From positions 16,430-80,429 of the forward strand of contig JAAYFK010000015.1 of NCBI GenBank assembly GCA_012728275.1: a DNA stretch of 64,000 bases, in the 5' to 3' direction. This document shows positions 8,597-18,402 of this stretch, piece after piece; the stretch's first letter is position 1, and each line of letters opens with the position of its first letter. The translations under genes and the position numbers were made by a program. Under the pieces are notes generated by a model. The model was not told the origin of the DNA. It saw nothing but the letters and a program-made list of their open reading frames with translations, and did no database searches. Source of the stretch: Clostridiaceae bacterium (GTDB taxonomy: Bacteria > Bacillota > Clostridia > Saccharofermentanales > Saccharofermentanaceae).

Positions 8597-10927
8597 TTAC
8601 TTTTCTTGTGTTCTCCCATTTTTTCTAAGAGAGAAAGCAACAAAAGCTGAAGCCATAAGCAATACAATAGCAACGATTGTAATTACTGAACTACTTTCAC
8701 CAGTAGCTGTAATCGCATTAGTAGTATTCGTTCTCGTAGTATTAATAGAAGTATCTACAGTCGGATTCGGCCTCAATATGTTTGTTCCATCTGCAATTCC
8801 GGTTATTGATGGAGAAGGAGTATTTGTAGGTCCGCCATCAAAGACAATGATCGTTGGAGTTACAATAACATCAGGATCGTTTGTCACAGTTGGGGCTACA
8901 GACACAGTAGGAATAACAGACACAGTAGGCGCAACCGAAACCGTAATTGATGGGGTCACAGGCACAGTAATCGTTGGGTTAACAGTAGGAGCCGTAGTAG
9001 GTTCAACTGTAGGAGCTATAGAAACAGTAACAGTAGGATCTACCGTAATATCTGCCGTCGGAGACGCAACAACAACTGTAGGTGTTGCTTGAATTGTTAT
9101 AGTTGGTGTATCCGGTTCTGTAACTGCAGGAGTAGTTACTATAGGCGCTTCTGTTACTTCAACCGTTACAGTAGGAGCGACAACCGTTGGAGATACTGAA
9201 ACTTCAGGAGTCGCTGAAGGCGTAGTTGTAACTGTAGGAGTGACTACTGTCGGAGATACAGAAACAATAGGCGTAATAATAGGCACTGTAACTTCTGGAG
9301 TCGTTGAAGGTGCAGTTGTAACTGTAGGAACTTCCACCGTCGGAGATACCGAAGTAATAGGAGTAATAATAGGTACCGTAACTTCTGGAGTCACTGAAGG
9401 TGTAGTCGTTACAGTAGGAACGTCCACTGTAGGAGACACAGAAACAATTGGAGTAACAATAGGAACCGTAACAGACGGAGATACCGTTGTTGTTACTGTA
9501 GGAGCAAGCGTAATTACTACTGTAGGAGCCGTAGTAGTAATAGGTGTTATTATAGGAACCTGCGTAACTATTACTGTAGGTACTACTGTAGGTACTAATG
9601 TAGGCTCTTCGGTTGGTTCTTCCGTTATAGTTGGAGCAACCGTTGCAGTTGGTTTAACAGTAGGCTCTTGAGTAGGCTCTTCGGTTGGTTCTTCCGTAAT
9701 AGTAGGAGAAGGAGTAGGAGTATCCGTTACCGTAGGTTCTGGAGTTACCGTTGGCTCAACTGTTGGCGCTTCAGTAATTGTAGGTGTCACAATAACCGTA
9801 GGTTCTTGCGTAACAGTTGGATCTAGAGTAACAACTGGTGTTACTGGCATAGTAGGCTCTTCAGTTGGTGTTGCTGTTACTGTGGGAGTAGGTGTAACTT
9901 CAACAAGTGAAGTTGGAACCCACGTGAAATTACCGTCTAGATTAGCACAATGCGACTCAACACTCTGTCCATTAAAAGTATCAACATAAACGAAACCGTT
10001 CGTAGTTCCAGTACTATTAAACGTACTATCAGGAGCAATAATAGTTCCTGAATATACACTTCCAATAGTGCCACCACCACTTATATTAAAAATTACATTT
10101 CGATTAAACGCAACTGAGTTACTATCTCTCCAAACTCCGTCCTCTGAAGAAGACACAGGTAATCCCGCGTAGTAGAATTCACTAATTTGTCCTATAGTTC
10201 CAGTAAAATTAACTATCGCCTTACTACCATTAGGAACATTAACACTCAGTCTGTTAGCATGAAAAACATCACAATTAATATTGAAGTAATACACATCAGC
10301 AACATCTCCAGCAGCAGGCTGCAATGTTACATCTTGCCAATCATAATCTTGCGTAATCTGATATACAGAGGTATTGCTCGTATCAGTACAATAGTCATCT
10401 ACCATGTTACTCCAAGCACGAAATCCATTATCGATTCTATCAAAATTTACAATCGAGTTAACTGCTTCCGAAGTAAGACTGCCATATGTAGAAGTAGAAG
10501 TAGAGTAATCAAATAAGCTAATGCCAGCACTAGCAACTGCAAATTGATAATTAGTAGTAATACCATTCTCAACACTACTGTATGAAACGGTACCGGTGCC
10601 AGCTGTTCCTCTTACAACAAAGTCGTACGTATCATCATTGAATAGATTAATAGGAGTACCATTAAAATCTACTCTGTGATTATCACTTAACACGTAACTA
10701 CCATTAAAATTTCCACCTATAGCCATAGGTCCCATTGAATGGTTAGAGTTAGTAAAGTCTCCATGAGTTATGATACCGTACTCTGACATCATACTAATCG
10801 CATAATCCATATCGGATGAGGATTGAGAATCGGCGCTAACCCGGAAATTGTTGATAGACATCAAAATCGCTACACAAACGAGCGTGACTACTAATGATAT
10901 TGTCCTCTTGCTAATCTTTGTAAACAC
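8597..10927 (-). CDS. Choice-of-anchor A surface protein with Thr/Pro/Val repeat stalk
   Basis: I chose the GTG at 10927: AGGGGG lies 6 bases before it, and the next residues form a good signal peptide (FTKISKRTISLVVTLVCVAI, ending VSADS). An upstream in-frame start at 11017 would sit next to a terminator hairpin. The product is about 776 residues. The N-terminal half resembles the choice-of-anchor A domain (GDFTNSNHSMGPMAIGGNFN). The second half is a long low-complexity PTVT-type stalk with 30-residue repeats, typical of extended cell-surface linkers. The C-terminus reads TATGES, then a hydrophobic helix, then LRKNGRTQEK, like a variant sortase signal or a simple membrane anchor. A role in adhesion or matrix binding is inferred. 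Confidence 0.72.
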   Translation of the reverse strand: MFTKISKRTISLVVTLVCVAILMSINNFRVSADSQSSSDMDYAISMMSEYGIITHGDFTNSNHSMGPMAIGGNFNGSYVLSDNHRVDFNGTPINLFNDDTYDFVVRGTAGTGTVSYSSVENGITTNYQFAVASAGISLFDYSTSTSTYGSLTSEAVNSIVNFDRIDNGFRAWSNMVDDYCTDTSNTSVYQITQDYDWQDVTLQPAAGDVADVYYFNINCDVFHANRLSVNVPNGSKAIVNFTGTIGQISEFYYAGLPVSSSEDGVWRDSNSVAFNRNVIFNISGGGTIGSVYSGTIIAPDSTFNSTGTTNGFVYVDTFNGQSVESHCANLDGNFTWVPTSLVEVTPTPTVTATPTEEPTMPVTPVVTLDPTVTQEPTVIVTPTITEAPTVEPTVTPEPTVTDTPTPSPTITEEPTEEPTQEPTVKPTATVAPTITEEPTEEPTLVPTVVPTVIVTQVPIITPITTTAPTVVITLAPTVTTTVSPSVTVPIVTPIVSVSPTVDVPTVTTTPSVTPEVTVPIITPITSVSPTVEVPTVTTAPSTTPEVTVPIITPIVSVSPTVVTPTVTTTPSATPEVSVSPTVVAPTVTVEVTEAPIVTTPAVTEPDTPTITIQATPTVVVASPTADITVDPTVTVSIAPTVEPTTAPTVNPTITVPVTPSITVSVAPTVSVIPTVSVAPTVTNDPDVIVTPTIIVFDGGPTNTPSPSITGIADGTNILRPNPTVDTSINTTRTNTTNAITATGESSSVITIVAIVLLMASAFVAFSLRKNGRTQEK
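9188..9520 (-). repeat. 90-bp in-frame tandem repeats in the stalk
   Basis: Units with a conserved GGAGAYAC core begin at 9251, 9341 and 9431, exactly 90 bp apart, with a shorter copy from 9188. Each encodes about 30 residues built on TPEVTVPIITPIVSVSPTV. The copies are diverged at many third positions, so this is coding repetition rather than a CRISPR or a recent duplication. Confidence 0.85.
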
Positions 10928-11009
10928 TAAATTGCCCCCTATACCATAATCGTAGTTATTGTACCTTATAGTCTGCTGGATTGGCAAGCAATTATTCTTG
11001 ATTTTCGAA

Positions 11010-11052
11010 AAAGTCATAAAAATAGTGTCCTTCTTAATGAAAAGACACTATT
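11010..11052 (-). terminator. Terminator after the distal zinc-ribbon gene
   Basis: AATAGTGTC (11021-11029) and GACACTATT (11044-11052) form a perfect 9-bp stem, followed on the minus strand by TTTATGACTTTTT. It ends the gene at 11097-12215. Confidence 0.8.
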
Positions 11053-11096
11053 CAGATAATGTGTTATCAGACGATTACTTGTGTTCACACGACAAC

Positions 11097-12215
11097 TTAG
11101 ATGAAGGCAAAACACAAAGGTAATACTTGGAATAGTAAGTATAATCCCACGATAGCTCCAATAATTGCAACTATGACTCCAATATTGTATGGCGTCTTTC
11201 CCTCTACCTTCCCGGTTTGTCCATTTACTGCAAGGTCATAAACAGAATTTTGATATTTAAACGCTACAACCCAAATAGGAGCCAATACGTACTTATAAGT
11301 TACGTTCGCATGATGTGTTTGAAGCTCGGTGAATTCTACTCGATCTGCTCGGTAGCTTGAACGCAATTTACGAGTTAACTTCTTCCTAATAACCTTATCC
11401 ATTGACGCTTTTGCTAGGACAAAGCCATCTTTAAGGCTAACTGAATATCTCTCTGCTGCAAATCCAGCTAGGAGTTCTGCATTGTAAGTAGACATTTTCG
11501 AGAAATCAAAGGCAGCTACCTTTTCAATACTTGCTCTTCTAGCTCTCTCACTTGAGCAAATCATTTGATCATCTATAAATAAATCATAGACGCCGTTATT
11601 CTTCTTCCAAGTGTAGTATGTGTTCTTGCCATTTGAATGTCTGTATCCTAGGCGAGCCTTATACGTGGATGATGTGCTCGAATCGAAAGTCCAGAAAGGC
11701 AAGTATATTCCTCGAAAAGACATTGCATTAATATTGTTCTTAATAACACTCGGGCATAAGACCTTGCCCTTAACATATCTAGAGACGCAATCTCGTGCCA
11801 TTTTCTCGTTAATTGCAAACGGCACGATACCCCCCGGGAGCATAGTCTTCTTAAGCATTTCTGAAGAAGCTACGTTTGTAGATCCACAGAAAGGACAGCT
11901 AGTAGAAACGACAACAGAATCGACAATTGTCTCACCACCGCAGTTCTTACAAGAGACAAGTATCTTCTCATTACCCCAATCACAATTCTCATCCAAATCA
12001 GCAGATCCAAAATCGAGTTCTTTAATTTCATCGTTACCGGCACCTTGAGCGAGCTCCTTGGTGTAACCGCAGAATTCGCATTGCATAGAGTGAGTCTCAA
12101 CATTAAATGTTACGGTAGCACCGCAATTCGGGCACTTCCTGTCAGTGGATTCATCCGTATCAATGAAGGACAACTCACCAGAATTCTTTTCATTTATGTC
12201 ATTATAATCTTCCAT
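11097..12215 (-). CDS. Zinc-ribbon membrane-anchored protein, copy 2
   Basis: This 372-residue protein begins with two Cys4 zinc ribbons: CPNCGATVTFN...CEFCGY near residue 30 and CKNCGGETI...CPFCGST near residue 90. A mixed alpha/beta region follows (FRGIYLPFWTFD), and the C-terminus has one hydrophobic helix (VIVAIIGAIVGLYLLFQVLP). Similar proteins are often labelled TFIIB-type zinc ribbon, but no transcription role is shown. It is a paralogue of the gene at 12300-13406, with the same architecture and many identical motifs. A hairpin lies between the two copies. I do not know the function. Confidence 0.7.
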   Translation of the reverse strand: MEDYNDINEKNSGELSFIDTDESTDRKCPNCGATVTFNVETHSMQCEFCGYTKELAQGAGNDEIKELDFGSADLDENCDWGNEKILVSCKNCGGETIVDSVVVSTSCPFCGSTNVASSEMLKKTMLPGGIVPFAINEKMARDCVSRYVKGKVLCPSVIKNNINAMSFRGIYLPFWTFDSSTSSTYKARLGYRHSNGKNTYYTWKKNNGVYDLFIDDQMICSSERARRASIEKVAAFDFSKMSTYNAELLAGFAAERYSVSLKDGFVLAKASMDKVIRKKLTRKLRSSYRADRVEFTELQTHHANVTYKYVLAPIWVVAFKYQNSVYDLAVNGQTGKVEGKTPYNIGVIVAIIGAIVGLYLLFQVLPLCFAFI

Positions 12216-12231
12216 AATCTATCTCCTTTTT

Positions 12232-12262
12232 CGAGCAAAAATGTGGTGGAGTCAAATCCACC
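12232..12262 (-). terminator. Hairpin between the two zinc-ribbon paralogues
   Basis: GGTGGA (12245-12250) and TCCACC (12257-12262) pair around a 6-base loop. The minus strand continues ACATTTTTG. It is a short stem, probably a partial terminator at the end of the glycogen-zinc-ribbon operon. A TATAAT on the minus strand just upstream could start a separate transcript for copy 2. Confidence 0.55.
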
Positions 12263-12299
12263 GCATCCACATAATCCCAATTATATCATTTCTCAATTA

Positions 12300-13406
12300 T
12301 TACATCTCAAAGTAAAATACTATACCCAAGATGACAATAGCAATGAGAACCGCAATAGCAACACGCCATGGTGAAATAGGCGACTTACCAGAGATTTTTC
12401 CAGTTTGTCCATTCACAACAAAACTATATACCTTGTCATTATACTTAAAGTTGGACATCCAAATTGGAGCTAAAATATACTTATACGTAATCTTATCAAA
12501 GCTCGTTGCAAGACGGATAGAATCAACCCTGTCAGCATTATATTTTGAACGAAGTTTCTTAGAAAGGTGATCCTTCAAAACTTTATCGATTAGAATCTTA
12601 GCCTTCTCCCAGCCCTCGTCTAGTCCCATTGAATAACGCTGCGCAGCAAATCCAGCAACTAGTTCTGGAGAATACTCTCGCAAATCCTTGAATTCAAACT
12701 TCGATACTCTCTCAATGTCTGCATTAGCTGTCTTCTTGCTCGCATAAACCAATTGATCATCAATGAACTCTTGATATACACCGCTACAAGACTTCCATCG
12801 TACGCGTACTTTATCTCCATCTCTATACTCATAACCTAAACGTGCTGAATAAGAAGATGTTGTATCCGTATCGTAGGTCCAATATGGAAGATAAATACCA
12901 TCAAAATACTTAGCTGAACTCTCCTTCTTGGCACGTGAAGGACAGAAAATCTTACCCTTAATCCATTTCTTAAACAATTCGGCTGCCTTTTCCTTGCTAA
13001 TTGCAAAAGGAACCACGCCGCCTGGAGACATAACTCCTTCGATACCTTCTACTGGCATAACGCTTGTTGATCCACAGAAAGGACAACTTGAAGCAGTATC
13101 TACATCATCATAGATCGACTCACCACCACAGTTCTGACAAACAACGCTCTTCTTCTTTGTTCCCCAGTCGCAGCTCTCTCTATTTATAGCAGAAGCAAAA
13201 TCAAGTTCTTGAATGCTTCCACCATCTTCTGGCCTCGGAAGTTCTCTATGGTATCCGCAAAAATCACATGTCATTCCTAAAGTCTCAGGATTGTATACTA
13301 CTGTCGCTCCACAGTTTGGACATTTTTTATCAGTAACATCCTCGGTTGACTCCTGTTGAATCAGATTCTCATCTGACGTCAAATCATTAAATTCATTGTC
13401 AGCCAT
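12300..13406 (-). CDS. Zinc-ribbon membrane-anchored protein, copy 1
   Basis: The ATG at 13406 has a GGAGGG site and is preferred over an upstream in-frame start inside the GH13 gene. The product is 368 residues. It carries CPNCGATVVYN...CDFCGYHREL and CQNCGGESI...CPFCGST zinc ribbons, the central FDGIYLPYWTYDT motif, and a C-terminal membrane helix (VAIAVLIAIVILGIVFYF). It starts 2 bases after the GH13 stop, so it is translationally coupled to the glycogen operon. The closely similar paralogue lies downstream. The function is unknown. The predicted topology places the zinc ribbons on one face of the membrane, likely the cytoplasm since there is no signal peptide. Confidence 0.72.
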   Translation of the reverse strand: MADNEFNDLTSDENLIQQESTEDVTDKKCPNCGATVVYNPETLGMTCDFCGYHRELPRPEDGGSIQELDFASAINRESCDWGTKKKSVVCQNCGGESIYDDVDTASSCPFCGSTSVMPVEGIEGVMSPGGVVPFAISKEKAAELFKKWIKGKIFCPSRAKKESSAKYFDGIYLPYWTYDTDTTSSYSARLGYEYRDGDKVRVRWKSCSGVYQEFIDDQLVYASKKTANADIERVSKFEFKDLREYSPELVAGFAAQRYSMGLDEGWEKAKILIDKVLKDHLSKKLRSKYNADRVDSIRLATSFDKITYKYILAPIWMSNFKYNDKVYSFVVNGQTGKISGKSPISPWRVAIAVLIAIVILGIVFYFEM

Positions 13407-13408
13407 AA

Positions 13409-15499
13409 CTACCCTCCAAAAATCATTATGAAAGAAAACGAACAAGGCACAACATCAATACTTGAATTCCTAGCGTCGAGAGAATCAACTCTACGAATAT
13501 AGCTTTCCTCTTGATCGCTCGAAAAGGCTACTTCTTGAACTATCGCCTTATCATCGCTAAACATTACATGCATACTTGAGTTTTCACATCTATTTATTAA
13601 TAATACTATTTTTCTTGCGCCTTTATCAATAGTATTGCCAAAGTAATCCTTGCCAAGCTCATCACAATATCTCTCAAAAACAAGAAAATCACCCTCAGCC
13701 ACTAAAGTTCTATAATATCCAGTACGAAGAACTGGATTATCTTGGCGCAATTTTAAAAGTTGTCGCGAAAAGTACAATTCTTCGTTTTGCTTTTGAGATA
13801 GTTGTCCCCAAGGATATGTTCGCCTATTGAAAGGATCCTTGTATCCTTCCATCAGTACTTCGTCGCCATAGTAAAGACTAGTTGCACCAATATATCCAAT
13901 TTGAAAAGCTAACGCAATTCTCATGAGTTTTGTCGTTCGAGCATATTTTAATTTGGATACTTTCATTAATTGCTGCATAGCACGATCTCTATCGTCTTCT
14001 TGTCCAGAAAGAACTGTCATCGCTCTAGGGACATCATGCGATGATATCAGATTCATAATGCAATAATATGCCTGCATTGGGTATCTTTCTCTAAAGCCCT
14101 CAAGTCTCGCATCGAGAACTTCCGCATCGATAGAGCGAAGCAAGAAATCAATTACAACTGTTCTGAAGGTATATCCCATTACACTATCGTGCGTTTTCCC
14201 AAGTAAGAAATCCCTGTACGAGCCATAGGAGCACTTATTACTAGCATCCTCCCAGACCTCTCCAACAAGCATTGCTTCGTTATTGCTTTTGCGCTTGAGA
14301 GTGTCGCGCATTTGTCTAATAAAGCCATCAGGCAATTCGTCTGACACATCCAAACGAATTCCTCCAACTCCGTTATTTATCCAAGTTTCAACCACTCCAT
14401 TTTTACCAAATATGAAGCGTCTGTACGACAAATCATTCTCATTAACATTTGGTAATTCAGGAAATCCCCACCACGAGTCATATAGAATTCTTCCGTCTTC
14501 ATCTTTTTTGAAACTATACCAAGAACGATAAGGACTCTCGACATTCTCGACGAAAGACTCAAACGCGCCTACTCCATCATATCGACCGTACTTGTCGAAA
14601 TATCTGCTGTCGGCGCCCGTGTGCGAGAAAACGCCATCGATAATTATCGAAATATTCCTCTTCTTCGCTTCGTCGAGAAGCTTAATGAAAACATCATTTC
14701 CTCCAAGAATTGGGTCCACATTAAGATAATCTGAAGTGTCATACCTATGGCTTGATCTCGCCTCGAAAATCGGGTTCAGATAAATAATATTGACGTTCAA
14801 AGACTCAAGATAATCAAGCTTCTCGAGAATTCCTTGCAAACTACCACCAAAGAAATCACACGCAATATATCCTGTCGAGGGTTTGCCCTCAATGTCAACA
14901 TCTTCATACCAGTTTTTGTGGAATATTCTTTCAGGTTTTGAAGAATCTGATGATATTTTCTCATAGTCATAAGACGTTCCACGACAAAATCTGTCTGGGA
15001 ATATTTGATAAATCACAGCACCTTTCATAGAATCTGGCGTGACAAAATCCTTATCATATACGGTAATCTGCCAAGCATATGGATACTTGTTTTCGTCAGC
15101 ACCAACTCGAGGCGGCTCATAGTAAACATAACCCTCGCAAAGACTATCATCAGGAAAAGCAACATAATAATACTTTCCAAAATGAAGGCTATCAATCTCA
15201 GGATGTAATTTCTTACTTTCTTCATCCAAAACAAAAGAGAACCAATAAAAAAGTAATCCCCTCTCGTGCGGAATCTCAAGATGCGCCGTATAACGTGTGG
15301 TTTGAGAATCAACATCTGCAGGAGAAACCTTCATTGGTTCCTCATGATAAGTCATTTTATATAGGCCATATGCGTAGCATAATGTCACTTCTTTAGCATC
15401 AGAATAACAATCAAAAAAAAGTTCAACTTCACTATCCGTTGGCACAGCACCAAAAGGATTTCGATATATTAATGATCTTGAAGCATGAAGAATTGACAT
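13409..15499 (-). CDS. GH13 alpha-amylase family enzyme (neopullulanase/cyclomaltodextrinase-like)
   Basis: This 696-residue cytoplasmic glycoside hydrolase acts on alpha-1,4/1,6 glucans. An N-terminal beta-sandwich comes first (residues 1-150), then the barrel beginning GAVIYQIFPDRF. GH13 catalytic motifs are visible: GIRLDVSDELP (nucleophile Asp), LVGEVWED (acid/base Glu) and SSHDVPRAM (third Asp). No signal peptide is present, so it probably trims maltodextrins or glycogen inside the cell. It starts 2 bases after glgA and ends 2 bases before the zinc-ribbon gene. The ribosome site is weak (GGAAAT), which suggests coupling to glgA. Exact substrate specificity cannot be read from the sequence. 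Confidence 0.88.
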   Translation of the reverse strand: MSILHASRSLIYRNPFGAVPTDSEVELFFDCYSDAKEVTLCYAYGLYKMTYHEEPMKVSPADVDSQTTRYTAHLEIPHERGLLFYWFSFVLDEESKKLHPEIDSLHFGKYYYVAFPDDSLCEGYVYYEPPRVGADENKYPYAWQITVYDKDFVTPDSMKGAVIYQIFPDRFCRGTSYDYEKISSDSSKPERIFHKNWYEDVDIEGKPSTGYIACDFFGGSLQGILEKLDYLESLNVNIIYLNPIFEARSSHRYDTSDYLNVDPILGGNDVFIKLLDEAKKRNISIIIDGVFSHTGADSRYFDKYGRYDGVGAFESFVENVESPYRSWYSFKKDEDGRILYDSWWGFPELPNVNENDLSYRRFIFGKNGVVETWINNGVGGIRLDVSDELPDGFIRQMRDTLKRKSNNEAMLVGEVWEDASNKCSYGSYRDFLLGKTHDSVMGYTFRTVVIDFLLRSIDAEVLDARLEGFRERYPMQAYYCIMNLISSHDVPRAMTVLSGQEDDRDRAMQQLMKVSKLKYARTTKLMRIALAFQIGYIGATSLYYGDEVLMEGYKDPFNRRTYPWGQLSQKQNEELYFSRQLLKLRQDNPVLRTGYYRTLVAEGDFLVFERYCDELGKDYFGNTIDKGARKIVLLINRCENSSMHVMFSDDKAIVQEVAFSSDQEESYIRRVDSLDARNSSIDVVPCSFSFIMIFGG

Positions 15500-15501
15500 A
15501 A

Positions 15502-17265
15502 CTATTTCCGTTTATTATCCTTCTTCGATTCTTTCTTTGGTGCAGCTTTGCTTGGAGTAGGTTTATTAGCTGTTGCCTTTTTGTCTACAACCGCCTTCTC
15601 CTCCTTTTTCTCAACCTTAGCCGAAGAATCAGCCTTATTCTTACTAATTCTAGTAACCTTAGAAGTCTTCTTTTTCGAAGAATCAGGCTTTGCCATAGGT
15701 GGCGCAGCTATCTTCGAAGGAGTTGGGTTCTTGAGTTCTTTAGTCTTGATTTCAAGAATCTTTGGATTAACACTTGACTTCTTATCTATCTCAGGTTGAC
15801 TATCTTCATAAGTAATTCCAGAAATTAATGAATATAAGCCTATGTATTCTCTTGCTGACTTCTTCCAAGAATAGTCGCCACTCATTCCTTCTTCAATCAA
15901 TTTCTTCCATACATCCTTATGGTGTCTGTACAAATCACAAGCATACTTGGTTACGAATAAGAATTCGTGCGCATTAATGTTTGCAAATGAGAAACCATTT
16001 CCCTCACCTGTATATTCGTTATAAGGGATTACCGAATCCTTAAGTCCACCTGTTTCACGAACTACAGGAACGGAACCATATGTCATTGATATCAGTTGAG
16101 ATAGCCCGCACGGCTCAAATATACTAGGCATCAAGAATATATCAGACGCCGCGTAAATTGTATGAGCTAATCCATTATCAAAATCAATGCAAGCGCACAT
16201 ACTGTTTGGATGTTTTGAAGCTACCGAAGCCAAAGCCTGCTCATAGTATTTATCTCCAGTTCCAAGAATCACTATTTGCATACCATCATATAACATCTCT
16301 TCTAACACATACAAAAGCAAATCCAGACCCTTCTGATCTACTAATCTGGAAATCATTACGCATAGTGGGACATCAGGATTAATATCTAGCTTAAGTTGCT
16401 CTTGAAGTGACTTCTTGCAAACCGCCTTGCCCTCTTCATAATTACTTATATCGTACTTCATTGGAAGGCTAGAATCCACGGAAGGTCTATACTCCAAATC
16501 GTTGATTCCGTTAAGAATTCCAGAGACTTTGAATGCATATCTGCGGAGAATGCCATTTAAACCTTCGCCGTAGTAATCCGTCATAATCTCAAACGCATAC
16601 GTAGGCGAAACCGTCGTAACCGAATTCGAATATACAATTCCAGCATTAGTAAAGTTGATTGCATCATCCTTAATGCACAAACCTTCTTTTAAATACTCAG
16701 AAGGAATATCAAGCATCTCACGAACTACATCAGTGCCGTGTATTCCCTGATACTTCAGATTATGAATCGTATAAACAGTTTTAATATCTTTATGATATCC
16801 GTGCCTCTTGAAATGAGCCTCCAAAAGCATTGGCATCATGCCTGTTTGCCAGTCATTGCAATGCAAAATATTAGGCTCGAAACTCATGAAGTCTCCAATG
16901 AAATCTAAAGCCGCTCGCTGAAAGAAGCAGTATCTTTCAATATCGAAAACATACTCAACATATACTTGATCGTAGTTAAAGTAATACTCGTTATCGACAA
17001 AATAAAATATTGTTCCATTCTTTTCGATAGAAAACAAGCCAGCATAAAGCGATCTCCATCCCATATGAACCATCTTCCAACCAAGGAATTTCAATTCGTC
17101 TCTATACTTCATCTTAATCGACTTGTACAAAGGCAGGATGACTCTTGCATCTACGTCATTCTTGTTTAACTCAACAGGCAAGGCACCAACTACATCAGCT
17201 AGACCTCCAACTTTTATAAAAGGGCTTACCTCAGAAGAAGCAAACAATACTTTTATCTTATCCAT
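15502..17265 (-). CDS. glgA: Glycogen synthase with Lys-rich C-terminal tail
   Basis: GlgA (GT5) transfers glucose from ADP-glucose to the growing alpha-1,4 chain. The N-terminal ADP-glucose-binding motif is KVGGLADVVGALP. The C-terminal GT-B domain carries FEPCGLSQLISMTYGSVPVV and the retained Glu. GlgA is usually about 480 residues; here about 90 extra residues form a Lys/Pro/Ala/Ser-rich, probably disordered tail (KKTSKVTRISKNKADSSAKV). The start has GGAGCGGGG upstream and lies 1 base after glgD. It is the fourth gene of glgB-C-D-A-GH13. Confidence 0.95.
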   Translation of the reverse strand: MDKIKVLFASSEVSPFIKVGGLADVVGALPVELNKNDVDARVILPLYKSIKMKYRDELKFLGWKMVHMGWRSLYAGLFSIEKNGTIFYFVDNEYYFNYDQVYVEYVFDIERYCFFQRAALDFIGDFMSFEPNILHCNDWQTGMMPMLLEAHFKRHGYHKDIKTVYTIHNLKYQGIHGTDVVREMLDIPSEYLKEGLCIKDDAINFTNAGIVYSNSVTTVSPTYAFEIMTDYYGEGLNGILRRYAFKVSGILNGINDLEYRPSVDSSLPMKYDISNYEEGKAVCKKSLQEQLKLDINPDVPLCVMISRLVDQKGLDLLLYVLEEMLYDGMQIVILGTGDKYYEQALASVASKHPNSMCACIDFDNGLAHTIYAASDIFLMPSIFEPCGLSQLISMTYGSVPVVRETGGLKDSVIPYNEYTGEGNGFSFANINAHEFLFVTKYACDLYRHHKDVWKKLIEEGMSGDYSWKKSAREYIGLYSLISGITYEDSQPEIDKKSSVNPKILEIKTKELKNPTPSKIAAPPMAKPDSSKKKTSKVTRISKNKADSSAKVEKKEEKAVVDKKATANKPTPSKAAPKKESKKDNKRK

Positions 17266-17266
17266 A

Positions 17267-18376
17267 TTAAATCCCCGCTCCTTTTCCTATAACTACTGGA
17301 TAATCGCGATGTCCAATCAAGCGAACACCAGGACGAACAAATGAGTTCTTGTCTAGTATAACATTCTCTAATTGGCAATTCTCAGAGATATGAGAATCTT
17401 GCATTATTATGCAATTCTTTATCGTAGTATTCTTAGAAATTGTAACGCCACGGAAAATAATTGACTCTTCTACATTGCCATAGATTCTGCAACCATCAGA
17501 GATTATTGCATTTCCAACGTTCGCATTATCAAAGTAAAGTGTCGGAGCTTCATCCTTAACCTTTGTATAAACAGGTTCTCCATTCCAAAACAAATCATTC
17601 CTTATAGCATCATCAATGAGTGACATCGAAGAATAAAAGTATGACTGAACGTTATTGATTCTTAGGACCACACCATTGTATTCAAGTGCATGAACCTTTA
17701 GCTCGTCGTACATTTTTACAAATGAGTGAATACCGAAATGTGTTAGTCCATGAGCCATTTGTCGAGCGATAGAATCAATCAACAAGTCTCTTCTCAAGCA
17801 GATTACTCCAAGACTACTCTTGTTAGAGCTGGACTTTTCGGGATTAAACAGCATATCCTTAACAAATCCGTTCTTATCCGTATCGAGAATATAGAAAGGC
17901 TTACCAGATTTTAATCCATCCTTGTTATACATTACGGAAATATCAGCACCAGTCTGCTTATGAGACTTGATAAGCTCATCGAACTTCGTATTAAATACAA
18001 TATTGCTATTTGCAACAATTACATATGTTGTCCTAGACGTCCTAAGAAAATCAATAAGTCCAGCAAGCTCCTCATCTCCAGAAATACTTGTAGCCTCAGA
18101 ATTAACATAAGGCGGAAGAATGTGTAACCCATCATTCTTTCGATCCAAGCTCCAAGCAGCACCAGTTCCAAGGTGATCCATCAGGGACTTATATTTGTTA
18201 TATGTAAGAATACCAACATTCTTTATGCCAGAATTAACCATATTCGAAAGAGTAAAATCGATAATACGATATCTTCCGGCGAAAGGCATAGCTGACAAAG
18301 CGCGTGGCGAAGAAAGCTCTCCTAGAGATATCTTTTTGTTGTCTGCAAGAATCAGACCCATAGCATCAGTAAACAT
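17267..18376 (-). CDS. glgD: Glucose-1-phosphate adenylyltransferase-like subunit GlgD
   Basis: GlgD is the non-catalytic or modulating partner of GlgC in Firmicutes. The fold is a nucleotidyltransferase domain plus left-handed beta helix ([20 protein letters not shown]). The first loop reads LADNKKISLGELSSPRAL and lacks the GGxGxRL catalytic signature seen in GlgC, as expected for GlgD. It is 369 residues. The start has AGGAGACTAAG. It lies 26 bp after glgC in the glycogen operon. Confidence 0.93.
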   Translation of the reverse strand: MFTDAMGLILADNKKISLGELSSPRALSAMPFAGRYRIIDFTLSNMVNSGIKNVGILTYNKYKSLMDHLGTGAAWSLDRKNDGLHILPPYVNSEATSISGDEELAGLIDFLRTSRTTYVIVANSNIVFNTKFDELIKSHKQTGADISVMYNKDGLKSGKPFYILDTDKNGFVKDMLFNPEKSSSNKSSLGVICLRRDLLIDSIARQMAHGLTHFGIHSFVKMYDELKVHALEYNGVVLRINNVQSYFYSSMSLIDDAIRNDLFWNGEPVYTKVKDEAPTLYFDNANVGNAIISDGCRIYGNVEESIIFRGVTISKNTTIKNCIIMQDSHISENCQLENVILDKNSFVRPGVRLIGHRDYPVVIGKGAGI

Positions 18377-18402
18377 ATACTTAGTCTCCTTGTCTTCTTA
18401 TG

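Noticed and set aside
9188..9520. Regular 90-bp repeats as a CRISPR array
   Set aside because: Repeats are in frame, diverged, and contiguous with no unique spacers; they encode protein repeats.
8541..9671. Long plus-strand frames rich in Val, Gly and Thr (8541-9092 and 9240-9671)
   Set aside because: They are the exact antisense of the PTVT repeat stalk; the repeats keep several frames open. They have no ribosome site, and the minus strand has a signal peptide, domain and terminator.
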